DNA of 64,000 bases from Ruegeria_C sp040830705 (GTDB lineage Bacteria > Pseudomonadota > Alphaproteobacteria > Rhodobacterales > Rhodobacteraceae), in contig JBFOME010000017.1 of the NCBI GenBank assembly GCA_040830705.1, forward strand, positions 1 to 64,000. Reading direction: 5' to 3'. Made by a program: the position numbers and the translations under genes. Position 1 is the stretch's first letter. The number at the start of each line of letters is the position of its first letter. Shown here piece after piece: positions 27,458 to 35,711 of the stretch. The notes beneath the pieces are model-generated. The model had not been told where the DNA came from. It saw only the letters and a program-made list of their open reading frames with translations, and did not search any database.

Positions 27458-29947
27458 TTACGCGCGCTCAACCTTGCAAGCGCATTTCTTGTAGTCGGTC
27501 TCCTTCGACAGCGGGCAGGTCGCGTCCAGCGTCAGCTTGTTGGTCAGTTGGTGTTCATCGAACCAGGGCATGAAGACCAGACCGCGTGGCACCTTATTGC
27601 GCCCACGTGTCTCGACCCGGCTGGTGACATTGCCCCGTCGCGTTGACAGCACGATTTCCTGTCCGCGCCTTAGGCCACGGTCGCTTGCGTCCTCGGGATG
27701 CATATAGACAACGGCAGACGGATATGCGCGGTGCAGTTCCGGCACCCGCCTTGTCATCGAGCCTGAGTGCCAATGTTCCAGGACACGCCCGGTGCTCAGC
27801 CACAGATCATATTCCTCGTCGGGTTCTTCGGCGGCGGGTTCATAGGGGGCAAAGATGATCTTGGCCTTGCCGTCCTTGTGGCCATAAAACTCCACATCAG
27901 CCCCATCGCTGACATAGGGGTCATAGCCTTCGCGGAAGCGATAGAGGGTCTCCTCTCCGTCAACCACTGGCCAGCGCAGCCCGCGCGCCTTGTGGTAGGT
28001 GTCAAACGGAGCAAGGTCGTGGGCGTGACCACGCCCGAAATCGGCATATTCCTCGAACAGGCCCTTCTGAACGTAGAACCCGAAATGCTCGGACTCGTCA
28101 TTGTCGAAGCCTTCAGCGGTCTCGGACAGCGGGAACTGATCCACTTTGCCATTGCCGAAGAGGACGTCGAACATGGTCTTGCCACGATGCTCGGGCATCT
28201 TGGCCAACAGATCCTCGTCCCAGACCTCTTCGATGGCGAAACGCTTAGAGAATTCCATCAATTGCCACAGGTCGGACTTGGCCTCACCTGGCGCTTTTAC
28301 CTGTTGCCGCCAGAACTGGGTGCGGCGTTCGGCGTTGCCATAGGCGCCTTCTTTTTCGACCCACATGGCGGTGGGCAGAATCAAATCGGCGGAGACTGCG
28401 GTGACAGTCGGGTAGGGATCCGAGACAGCGATGAAGTTTTTCGGGTTGCGATAGCCGGGATAGCCCTCTTCATTTATATTGGGCGCGGCCTGCATGTTGT
28501 TGTTGCACTGGACCCAATAGGCGTTCAACTCGCCATCTTTCAATTTGCGGTGCTGCAGCACCGCGTGGAAACCGGGCTTGGGCGGAATGGTGCCTTCGGG
28601 GATGTTCCAAGCGGTTTCGCAGATCTTGCGGTGCTCGTCATTGGCCACCACCATGTCGGCGGGCAGACGGTGGGCAAAGGTTCCGACCTCGCGCGCGGTG
28701 CCGCAGGCCGAGGGCTGACCGGTCAGCGAGAAGGGCGAATTGCCGGGTTCCGAAATCTTGCCGACCAGCAGATGCACATTATACATCAGCGAATTCACCC
28801 AGGACCCGCGCGTGTGCTGGTTAAAGCCCATGGTCCACAGGCTCATCACTTTGCGGGTCGGATCCGCGTATTGCTGAGCAAGTTTCTCTAATTTTTCCGC
28901 CGGAACGCCTGATAATTCCGAGGTGTATTCCAGCGTGTAAGGCGCAACGGCTTCGGCGTATTCCTCAAAGCTGATACTCTCCAGCTTGCCCGAATCCGGG
29001 TTTTCGGCCTCTTGCTGCAGCGTGTTGGTTTCGCGCAACCCATATCCGATGTCGGTTGCGGTTTTCGTGATGTTGACGTGGTTCCTGACGAAGTACTCGT
29101 TCACCGCGCCGTTCTGGATGATGTAGTTGGCGATATAATTCAAAATTGCCAGATCGGTCTGCGGTTGGAAGACAATACCATTGTCGGCCAATTCAAATGA
29201 GCGATGCTCGAAAGTGGACAGGACATGCACCTGACACCCCCGCTTGGTCAGACGCGTATCAGTCAGGCGCGACCACAAGATCGGGTGCATCTCGGCCATG
29301 TTCGAGCCCCAAAGCACGAAGGTGTCGGCATGCTCCAGATCGTCGTAACAGCCCATCGGCTCGTCGATACCGAAAGTGCGCATGAAACCGACCACGGCAG
29401 AGGCCATGCAATGGCGGGCATTGGGATCGATATTGTTAGAACGGAAGCCTGCCTTCATGAGTTTGGACGCCGCATAGCCCTCCCAAACCGTCCACTGGCC
29501 TGAGCCGAACATACCAACGCTGGTGGGACCCTTCTTGGCCAGCGCCTCTTTCCACTTCTGGGCCATCACGTCAAACGCCTCGTCCCAGCTGACCGGCTCG
29601 AACTCTCCGTTCTTGTCGTAAGCGCCGTTGGTCTTGCGCAGCAGTGGCGTGGTCAGGCGGTCCTGACCATACATGATCTTGGACAGGAAATAGCCTTTGA
29701 TGCAGTTCAATCCGCGATTGACCGGTGCGTCTGGATCACCCTGGGTGGCCACCACCCGGCCTTCCTTGGTGCCGACCAGAACCGAACAACCAGTGCCGCA
29801 GAAGCGGCAGGGGGCTTTGTCCCAGCGAATATCAGGAGCGGCTTGGGCTTTTGCTTGACCTGCGGTCATCGGAATGCCTGCGGCCGAAGCGGTCGCGGCT
29901 GCGGCAGACGCCTTAAGGAATGTGCGGCGTGATTCGGAAGTGGTCAT
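27458..29947 (-). CDS. napA: Periplasmic nitrate reductase catalytic subunit NapA
   Basis: 829 residues. A Tat signal (SRRTFLKASAAAA) directs export of the folded enzyme. The [4Fe-4S] site is C47, C50, C54 and C82 (CRFCGTGC and NCIKGYF). The molybdenum-ligating cysteine is C180 in DPNARHCMASAVVGF. Downstream segments such as SLWTMGFNQHTRG and SLTGQPSACGTAREVGTF bind the two pterin guanine dinucleotides. It reduces nitrate to nitrite in the periplasm. Its start overlaps the napD stop. Confidence 0.98.
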   Translation of the reverse strand: MTTSESRRTFLKASAAAATASAAGIPMTAGQAKAQAAPDIRWDKAPCRFCGTGCSVLVGTKEGRVVATQGDPDAPVNRGLNCIKGYFLSKIMYGQDRLTTPLLRKTNGAYDKNGEFEPVSWDEAFDVMAQKWKEALAKKGPTSVGMFGSGQWTVWEGYAASKLMKAGFRSNNIDPNARHCMASAVVGFMRTFGIDEPMGCYDDLEHADTFVLWGSNMAEMHPILWSRLTDTRLTKRGCQVHVLSTFEHRSFELADNGIVFQPQTDLAILNYIANYIIQNGAVNEYFVRNHVNITKTATDIGYGLRETNTLQQEAENPDSGKLESISFEEYAEAVAPYTLEYTSELSGVPAEKLEKLAQQYADPTRKVMSLWTMGFNQHTRGSWVNSLMYNVHLLVGKISEPGNSPFSLTGQPSACGTAREVGTFAHRLPADMVVANDEHRKICETAWNIPEGTIPPKPGFHAVLQHRKLKDGELNAYWVQCNNNMQAAPNINEEGYPGYRNPKNFIAVSDPYPTVTAVSADLILPTAMWVEKEGAYGNAERRTQFWRQQVKAPGEAKSDLWQLMEFSKRFAIEEVWDEDLLAKMPEHRGKTMFDVLFGNGKVDQFPLSETAEGFDNDESEHFGFYVQKGLFEEYADFGRGHAHDLAPFDTYHKARGLRWPVVDGEETLYRFREGYDPYVSDGADVEFYGHKDGKAKIIFAPYEPAAEEPDEEYDLWLSTGRVLEHWHSGSMTRRVPELHRAYPSAVVYMHPEDASDRGLRRGQEIVLSTRRGNVTSRVETRGRNKVPRGLVFMPWFDEHQLTNKLTLDATCPLSKETDYKKCACKVERA

Positions 29948-30237
29948 GGCATAGGCCTCCTGCTGGGCGCTTGGCTTGGGGCATCGGATCGCGGATGGGC
30001 TGCCGCTACGTCTTCGAAGTGGTGGTAAGTCAGGCTGAGAGAAATAACGCCAGGGATCTGATGCAGATCCATGATGGTTTCCGAAGCCAGTCGAGAGGAA
30101 GTGTCTTCCACGACTACGACAAATCGTCCATCCTCGGTGACGGCGTGGATTTCAACACCGGGCGTTTCGGTGATCGCCAGATGAGCCGAGCCAGCGCGGT
30201 TCGGGGCGATATGTATAAGGCAACCACAGATGTTCAT
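29944..30237 (-). CDS. napD: NapA signal-peptide chaperone NapD
   Basis: 97 residues from the ATG at 30237, which overlaps the napF stop; a longer frame to 30318 lies inside napF and is rejected. The ferredoxin-like fold shows as MNICGCLIHIAP, ETPGVEIHAVTEDGRFVVVVED and HQIPGVISLSLTYHHFED, matching NapD. It binds the Tat signal of NapA during cofactor insertion. The C-terminal 20 residues are proline- and arginine-rich and look dispensable. Confidence 0.93.
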   Translation of the reverse strand: MNICGCLIHIAPNRAGSAHLAITETPGVEIHAVTEDGRFVVVVEDTSSRLASETIMDLHQIPGVISLSLTYHHFEDVAAAHPRSDAPSQAPSRRPMP

Positions 30238-30749
30238 TGTGCCTCTTTCGACCCGTGGTGGGTGCGGCGTTGGAGTTGGACGGCGCCGGCGGGGCAGGCT
30301 GCCGCGCAGGCCCCGCACCCGGTACAGGTGACGAGGTCTAGTATGGGTTCGGCTCGCCCGCCAAGCTGCGGCTTGTAGCGAATAGCACCGTGATCACAGC
30401 CATCCTGACAGTTGCGGCGGCTAACGCTGCGCAATGACAGGTATGCGGCAGGCTCAACAGTGGCGTGCCGAGGCCAGTCCAGCAAGCGCTCGACGACAGG
30501 CGATGCTGATATGCAGCATCCGGTGCAATCGTCAGAGAACGTGCAGGCGCCGACACTTACCTCTATCACGGGAAAGCTGTCCGCGTCGACGGTGATGATG
30601 TTCTCAGGGCAGGTAGAAAGGCGATCGCCACTTTGGGTGCAAAGTATACCAGAACAGACATCCATTGCACCCGAGGGTTTGATGGCTCCGGTCTGGTCCC
30701 GGGGAACCGGAGTGCGAAGAAATGCGCCTCTGGTGGTCAAGTGGTTCAT
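30234..30749 (-). CDS. napF: NapF-like ferredoxin, several cluster cysteines lost
   Basis: 171 residues. The N-terminus (TRGAFLRTP with IKPSGAMD) and the layout are those of NapF, which normally holds four [4Fe-4S] clusters and takes part in cytoplasmic maturation of NapA. Only the last cluster is canonical: C142, C145, C148, C152. By the expected spacing, cluster 1 has C37, S40, R43, C47; cluster 2 has C69, S72, C75, C79; cluster 3 has Y103, R111, C114, C118. Five ligands are thus replaced, each by a codon one base away from a cysteine codon, while the frame stays open. It is the first gene of the operon, overlapping napD. Confidence 0.85.
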   Translation of the reverse strand: MNHLTTRGAFLRTPVPRDQTGAIKPSGAMDVCSGILCTQSGDRLSTCPENIITVDADSFPVIEVSVGACTFSDDCTGCCISASPVVERLLDWPRHATVEPAAYLSLRSVSRRNCQDGCDHGAIRYKPQLGGRAEPILDLVTCTGCGACAAACPAGAVQLQRRTHHGSKEAQ

Positions 30750-30811
30750 GCGCTGGCGACCCGAAGAATTTTCTGATCCGTTGTCGCTATTATTTTTTGG
30801 GCGGAGGCAAA

Positions 30812-30825
30812 TTGATTCAGATCAT
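30812..30825 (-). promoter_or_regulatory. FNR/Anr-type box upstream of napF
   Basis: TTGATTCAGATCAT differs from the FNR consensus TTGAT-N4-ATCAA only at the last base. It is centred about 69 bp upstream of the napF start. On the minus strand AATAAT (30789-30794) or TAATAG (30787-30792) follows 27-29 bp from the box centre, close to the spacing of class II FNR promoters. This predicts induction of the nap operon under low oxygen. Confidence 0.6.
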
Positions 30826-30988
30826 TTTTTAGGCAATTAATGTGTTGAGGATCAATTGAGGATGCCGCGCAATTTCGGCAAGCCGGCGCAGGCTGCCGAT
30901 CGCGGGCGGCCGGCACAAGAGAGGCAATGACGGACACCGTTCTGCCCTGCACGAAGGTTTGGAGGGCGTTCTTCAGAAGATTGCCGAA

Positions 30989-31064
30989 TGGTGCCGCTGA
31001 AGGGACTCGAACCCCCGACCCCATCATTACGAATGACGTGCTCTACCAGCTGAGCTACAGCGGC
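30989..31064 (-). tRNA. tRNA-Thr (anticodon CGU)
   Basis: The 76-nt minus-strand sequence begins GCCGCTGTAGCTCAGCTGG and ends with an encoded CCA. The acceptor arm GCCGCTG/CAGCGGC, D-arm, anticodon arm with loop TTCGTAA (anticodon CGT), and T-arm with GGTTCGAGTCC all fold. It reads ACG threonine codons. It lies between the nap promoter region and nqrF, without an integrase or repeat that would mark an integrated element. Confidence 0.95.
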
Positions 31065-31164
31065 AACCGGCATCGCAGGGCCAGGCCCCGGAGCGGTTTC
31101 TGATGGGGTGATTACAGTTGGGCAGGCTGAATGGCAAGGTGGATTCGCGGTGACCTGGGCAAAA

Positions 31165-31193
31165 GAAAACCGGCCCGCGCGGGGCCGGTTTTC
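31165..31193 (-). terminator. Intrinsic terminator after nqrF
   Basis: GAAAACCGGCCC (31165-31176) and GGGCCGGTTTTC (31182-31193) form a 12-bp stem with a 5-nt loop. On the minus strand the stem ends in GGTTTTCTTTTG, a T-rich tail, 5 bp after the nqrF stop codon. Confidence 0.85.
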
Positions 31194-31198
31194 ATGAT

Positions 31199-32419
31199 CT
31201 ATCCGCCGAAATCGTCGAGCATGATGTCTTCGCGGTCTACGCCCAAATCCAGCAGCATGTTGATGACCGACTGGTTCATGATCGGAGGTCCGCACATGTA
31301 GAATTCGCAATCCTCGGGCGCGGGGTGGTTCTTGAGGTATTCCTCGAACAATACGTTGTGGATGAAGCCGGTATAGCCATCCCAGTCATCGCCCGGCTGA
31401 GGGTCGCTTAGCGCCACGTGCCACTCGAAGTTCGGGTTGTCCTTGGCCAGCCCGTCGAAATCTTCGACAAAGAACATTTCACGTTTCGAACGTGCGCCAT
31501 ACCAGAAGCTGATCTTGCGCTTCGATCCCAGCCGCTTGAGTTGGTCGAAGATATGGCTGCGCATCGGCGCCATGCCCGCGCCGCCGCCGATGAAGACCAT
31601 TTCTTTTTCGGTGTCACGGGCAAAAAATTCGCCGAACGGCCCCGAAATGGTGACCTTATCACCCGGTTTGAGGTTGAAGATGTAGGACGACATCTGTCCT
31701 GCGGGGATGCCTTCGGAGCCCGGAGGTGGCGAGGCCACGCGCACGTTCAGCATGATCATGCCGCGTTCTTCGGGGTAGTTGGCCATGGAGTATGCGCGCT
31801 CGATCGGTTCGCTCACAATGGACTTGTATTGCCACAGATTGAACTTGTCCCAATCCTCGCGATACTCCTCCTCGACGTCGAAATCGGTGTAAGCGAGTTG
31901 GTGCGCAGGTGCTTCGATCTGGATGTAGCCACCCGCGCGGAAATTCACGTCCTCGCCTTCAGGCAGATCCAGCGTCAGCGCCTTGATGAAGGTCGCCACG
32001 TTCTCGTTCGAGCGCACCGTGCATTCCCATTTCTTGACACCAAAAACCTCTTCGGGGACTTCGATATCCATGTCCTGCTTGACAGCGACCTGACAGGACA
32101 GGCGGTCGCCGCAGGAGGCTTCGCGTTTGGTGATATGGCTTTCCTCGGTTGGCAGGATGGAGCCGCCGCCGGAATGCACCTTCACCCGGCATTGCGCGCA
32201 GGTGCCACCGCCGCCGCAGGCCGAGGGAACGAAGAGCTTCTGTTCGGCCAGCGTCTGCAGCAGCTTGCCGCCAGCAGGGACCGAGATGGTTTTCTCACCG
32301 TTGATGGTGATGTTGACATTGCCAGTCGAGACCAGCCGTGAGCGGGCGACCATGATGATTGTCACCAGCGCCAGAACGATCAGGGTGAAAAGGACGATGC
32401 CAAGCGTAAAGGTTTCCAT
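31199..32419 (-). CDS. nqrF: Na+-translocating NADH:quinone reductase subunit F
   Basis: 406 residues. One N-terminal membrane helix (about 3-25), then a [2Fe-2S] ferredoxin domain with CGGGGTCAQC and a fourth cysteine in DRLSCQVAV, then an FAD domain (RAYSMANYP) and an NADH domain ending in CEFYMCGPPIMNQSV. It is the NADH entry point of Na+-NQR. It is the last gene of nqrABCDEF, followed directly by a terminator. Confidence 0.98.
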   Translation of the reverse strand: METFTLGIVLFTLIVLALVTIIMVARSRLVSTGNVNITINGEKTISVPAGGKLLQTLAEQKLFVPSACGGGGTCAQCRVKVHSGGGSILPTEESHITKREASCGDRLSCQVAVKQDMDIEVPEEVFGVKKWECTVRSNENVATFIKALTLDLPEGEDVNFRAGGYIQIEAPAHQLAYTDFDVEEEYREDWDKFNLWQYKSIVSEPIERAYSMANYPEERGMIMLNVRVASPPPGSEGIPAGQMSSYIFNLKPGDKVTISGPFGEFFARDTEKEMVFIGGGAGMAPMRSHIFDQLKRLGSKRKISFWYGARSKREMFFVEDFDGLAKDNPNFEWHVALSDPQPGDDWDGYTGFIHNVLFEEYLKNHPAPEDCEFYMCGPPIMNQSVINMLLDLGVDREDIMLDDFGG

Positions 32420-32431
32420 GTGCCAGTCCCT

Positions 32432-33040
32432 TTACAGTTTGACGCCCGAGAAGGACATGAAGGCCATAGCCATCAGCCCTGCGGTGATAAAGGTGATGCC
32501 AAGCCCCTGAAGCCCATCCGGAATGTCCGAATATTTCAGCTTCTCACGCACGCCTGCCATGGCGGTGATCGCCAGGGCCCAACCGAAACCGGAACTGAGC
32601 CCGTAGGTGGTTGCCTCGGCAAAGTTGTAGTCGCGTTCCACCATGAAGAGCGAACCGCCCAGGATGGCGCAGTTCACAGTGATCAGGGGCAGGAAAATCC
32701 CCAGCGCGTTGTAGAGCGGCGGGAAATACTTATCGAGGATCATCTCGAGGATCTGCACCATGGCCGCGATCACGCCGATATACGAGATCAGCCCGAGAAA
32801 GGTCAGGTCCACATCCGGAAAGCCCGCCCAGGACAGCGCACCGGGCTTCAGCAGATAGTTCAGCAGCAGGTTGTTGGTGGGCACGGTGATCGCCTGCACC
32901 ACCATGACCGAAATGCCCAGACCGATGGCGGTCGAAATCTTCTTGGACACGGCGATGAAGGTACACATGCCAAGGAAGAAGCTGAGCGCGAGGTTTTCGA
33001 CAAAGATGGCCTTCACGGCCAGTGAGATGAGACCTTCCAT
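32432..33040 (-). CDS. nqrE: Na+-NQR subunit E
   Basis: 202 residues, six hydrophobic segments. The first helix region ENLALSFFLGMCTFIAVSKK holds a cysteine at the position of the intramembrane iron-ligating cysteine of NqrE, matched in the second half by VNCAILGG. NqrD and NqrE form a pseudo-symmetric pair in the membrane. Its start abuts the nqrD stop. Confidence 0.97.
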   Translation of the reverse strand: MEGLISLAVKAIFVENLALSFFLGMCTFIAVSKKISTAIGLGISVMVVQAITVPTNNLLLNYLLKPGALSWAGFPDVDLTFLGLISYIGVIAAMVQILEMILDKYFPPLYNALGIFLPLITVNCAILGGSLFMVERDYNFAEATTYGLSSGFGWALAITAMAGVREKLKYSDIPDGLQGLGITFITAGLMAMAFMSFSGVKL

Positions 33041-33693
33041 CAGTGCGCCTCTACCTGCTGGATTTTGTATTCACGCTCTTCCACCTGGTTCGGCTTCCAT
33101 GTGCGGAAGGCCCAGATGATCAGCCCGATGATGAAGAACGCCGAAGGCGGTAGTAGCAGCATGCCGTTGGGCACGTACCAGCCGCCATTATTCACGGTTT
33201 GCAGGATGGTGACGCCGAACAGCGACCCGGCCCCGAAAAGCTCGCGCAGGAAGCCCACCATCAACAGGATCAGGCCATAGCCCATCCCGTTGCCCGCACC
33301 ATCGATGAAGGACGCGACCGGAGGGTTCTTCATGGCGAAAGCTTCGGCACGGCCCATCACGATGCAGTTGGTGATGATCAGCCCCACAAAGACCGAGAGT
33401 GTCTTGGAAATTTCGAAGGCGTAGGCCTTGAGGATCTGGTCCACCAGGATCACCAGCGACGCGATGATCACCATCTGCACGATGATCCGGATCGAGCCCG
33501 GAATATGGTTGCGCAAGCACGAGATGAAGAAGGACGAAAACGACGTCACGAAGATCACCGCCAGCGCCATCACCATCGACACCTGCAGCGACGAGGTCAC
33601 CGCCAGTGCCGAACAGATGCCCAGCACCTGCAAGGTGATCGGGTTGTTATCGACCAACGGGTCGACCAGAAGTTCCTTGCGTGTCTGTGACAT
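33040..33693 (-). CDS. nqrD: Na+-NQR subunit D
   Basis: 217 residues from the ATG at 33693; a TTG codon one position earlier is less likely. Six hydrophobic segments, with GICSALAVTSSL early and GLIITNCIVMGRAEAFAM in the middle, each with the conserved cysteine. It is the homologue and partner of NqrE. The start overlaps the nqrC stop (ATGA). Confidence 0.97.
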   Translation of the reverse strand: MSQTRKELLVDPLVDNNPITLQVLGICSALAVTSSLQVSMVMALAVIFVTSFSSFFISCLRNHIPGSIRIIVQMVIIASLVILVDQILKAYAFEISKTLSVFVGLIITNCIVMGRAEAFAMKNPPVASFIDGAGNGMGYGLILLMVGFLRELFGAGSLFGVTILQTVNNGGWYVPNGMLLLPPSAFFIIGLIIWAFRTWKPNQVEEREYKIQQVEAH

Positions 33694-34505
33694 CAAATCT
33701 CTCCTGCTTGCAGTCGTGCCAGGAAGGGACCGTAGCCCTCTTCACCCACCCAGAAGCGCACGAGGTTGTCCACGCCGACCGAGGTCAGGGTGGCGCCGGC
33801 AAGGGCGTCCACATAAAACTCCGGGCCAGCCGCGGGTTGTGATTTTGCAACGGTGATCTGCACCTCGCCACTGTCATCGCGCAGCTTCTTGCCGCTCCAC
33901 AGCGCCTTCCAGCGCGGGTTGTCCACCTCAGCCCCAAGGCCGGGGGTTTCGCCATGCTGGTAGAACTGCAACCCGAAAATGTCGTTGCCATTGTTTTCCA
34001 GCGCGATGAAGCCGTAAAGCGTCGACCACAGGCCATAGCCGTGCACCGGCAAGATCACCTTATCGAGCGATCCGTCCTCGGCTTTCAGCAGATAGATCAC
34101 GCGGTACTTGGCCTTGCGACCGATCCCTGCGGGGTCATTGTCAAGCGCGATGCTCAGTTCAGGGTCCGAGGCGGCGGTGATATCGTCGAAAGTGGCGGCA
34201 TCGAACTGGTCGGTGAACTCGCCAGAGGCGAGGTCCAGCACCTGCGGCTCAAACGCGGCAAAGGCTTCGGCGACATTCATGCCGGGTTCATAGACACCTG
34301 CGACCTGCAGCACGTTCAACTGCTTGTCGCGCAGCGCATTGGCCTCTTGCACAGGGCGCAAGGATACGGCGGCGGCGGACACAACCATAGAGGCGAAGAG
34401 GCAGAGCGCCACGGCGACAAAGATAGTCTTGGGCACCGAGTCGGCGGGCATCGCGAGAAAACGCCCGATCAGGCCCTTGGGTTCGGGGTTTTGTGCATCA
34501 GACAT
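33693..34505 (-). CDS. nqrC: Na+-NQR subunit C, covalent FMN
   Basis: 270 residues: one N-terminal membrane helix (about 24-46) and a periplasmic domain. DALAGATLTSVGVDNLV contains the threonine to which FMN is attached by ApbE. It passes electrons between NqrD/E and NqrB. No apbE gene is in the window. The start overlaps the end of nqrB by 8 bp. Confidence 0.97.
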   Translation of the reverse strand: MSDAQNPEPKGLIGRFLAMPADSVPKTIFVAVALCLFASMVVSAAAVSLRPVQEANALRDKQLNVLQVAGVYEPGMNVAEAFAAFEPQVLDLASGEFTDQFDAATFDDITAASDPELSIALDNDPAGIGRKAKYRVIYLLKAEDGSLDKVILPVHGYGLWSTLYGFIALENNGNDIFGLQFYQHGETPGLGAEVDNPRWKALWSGKKLRDDSGEVQITVAKSQPAAGPEFYVDALAGATLTSVGVDNLVRFWVGEEGYGPFLARLQAGEI

Positions 34506-35706
34506 GACGACGCGCCCTCCGCTTGATGTTGGCCTGTACGACGAAATAGTCGATCAGCGGCGCAAAGACGTTGCCGAACAGGATTGCCAGCATCATGCCT
34601 TCCGGGAAAGCCGGATTGACCACACGGATCAACACAACCATGACACCGATCAGCGCGCCGTACCAGTAACGGCCCACATTGGTGTGGCTGGCCGAAACAG
34701 GCTCGGTGACCATGAAGGCCAGTCCAAAGGCATAACCGCCTAGCACGATATGCCAGTACCACGGCATGGCGAACATCGGGTTGGTGTCGGAACCGATCAA
34801 GTTAAAGAGCAGCGACATGCCGATTGTGCCCGCCAAGCAGCCGACGATCAGGCGCCAGTTGGCGATCTTGGTGATCAACAGGAAGGCCAGACCAATCATG
34901 CAGGCCAGAGTCGAAGTCTCGCCCAGCGAGCCCTGGATAAAGCCCAAGAACGCATCCATCCACGTGATGCCATGAGCAGCCAGATCTTGATATCCATTTG
35001 AGGCCGAAATCGACAGGGTCGTCGCGCCCGAGAACCCGTCAACCGGCGTCCAGACCGTGTCGCCCGACATGTTGGCCGGGTAGGCGAAGTAAAGAAAGGC
35101 ACGGCCAGTCAGGGCCGGGTTGAGGAAGTTCTTGCCGGTCCCGCCAAAAACCTCTTTGCCAATCACCACACCGAAGGAAATGCCCAATGCCACCTGCCAG
35201 AGCGGCGCGGTGGCGGGCATAATCAGTGTGTAGAGCATTGATGTGACGAGGAAGCCCTCATTGACCTCATGTCCGCGCACGGTGGCAAAGACCACCTCCC
35301 AGATACCGCCGATGACCAGAGTGGTCACGTAGATCGGCAGGAAATAAAGGAACCCATGGGCCATGTTGGCGAAGATGCTGTCAGGGTTCAGCGAGATACC
35401 GAACATCTGCAGCAATGCGATCCGCCAGCCGGTAGCAGAGTCGGGTCCCAAAGTGGCGATCGCCTGGTTGGCTTGATAGCCGTTGTTGTAGAAGGCCATC
35501 AGAATACAGGGGATCGTCGCGATCACGACATAGGTCATGATCCGCTTCATATCCACGTAGGACCGGGCGTGAGGCGCGGCCTTGGTCACCGTTTTTGGCG
35601 TGTAGATAAAGCTCTCCACCATTTCGTAGATGGGGAAGAACTTCTCGTACTTGCCGCCTTTGGTGAAATTCGGCTCGATCCGGTCAAAGAAGCTGCGCAA
35701 ACCCAT
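34498..35706 (-). CDS. nqrB: Na+-NQR subunit B, covalent FMN and riboflavin
   Basis: 402 residues with about ten membrane segments. GFSGATTLSIS holds the FMN-bearing threonine. A cytoplasmic N-terminus (MGLRSFFDRIEPNF) precedes the helices, and KEVFGGTGKNFLNPALTGRAF is split over the conserved core. This is the membrane subunit that carries the ion pathway. It follows nqrA by 5 bp. Confidence 0.97.
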   Translation of the reverse strand: MGLRSFFDRIEPNFTKGGKYEKFFPIYEMVESFIYTPKTVTKAAPHARSYVDMKRIMTYVVIATIPCILMAFYNNGYQANQAIATLGPDSATGWRIALLQMFGISLNPDSIFANMAHGFLYFLPIYVTTLVIGGIWEVVFATVRGHEVNEGFLVTSMLYTLIMPATAPLWQVALGISFGVVIGKEVFGGTGKNFLNPALTGRAFLYFAYPANMSGDTVWTPVDGFSGATTLSISASNGYQDLAAHGITWMDAFLGFIQGSLGETSTLACMIGLAFLLITKIANWRLIVGCLAGTIGMSLLFNLIGSDTNPMFAMPWYWHIVLGGYAFGLAFMVTEPVSASHTNVGRYWYGALIGVMVVLIRVVNPAFPEGMMLAILFGNVFAPLIDYFVVQANIKRRARRHV

Positions 35707-35711
35707 TCGGC

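Noticed and set aside
30989..31064. tRNA-Thr as attachment site of an integrated element
   Set aside because: No integrase, no direct repeat of the tRNA 3' end and ordinary core genes on both sides.
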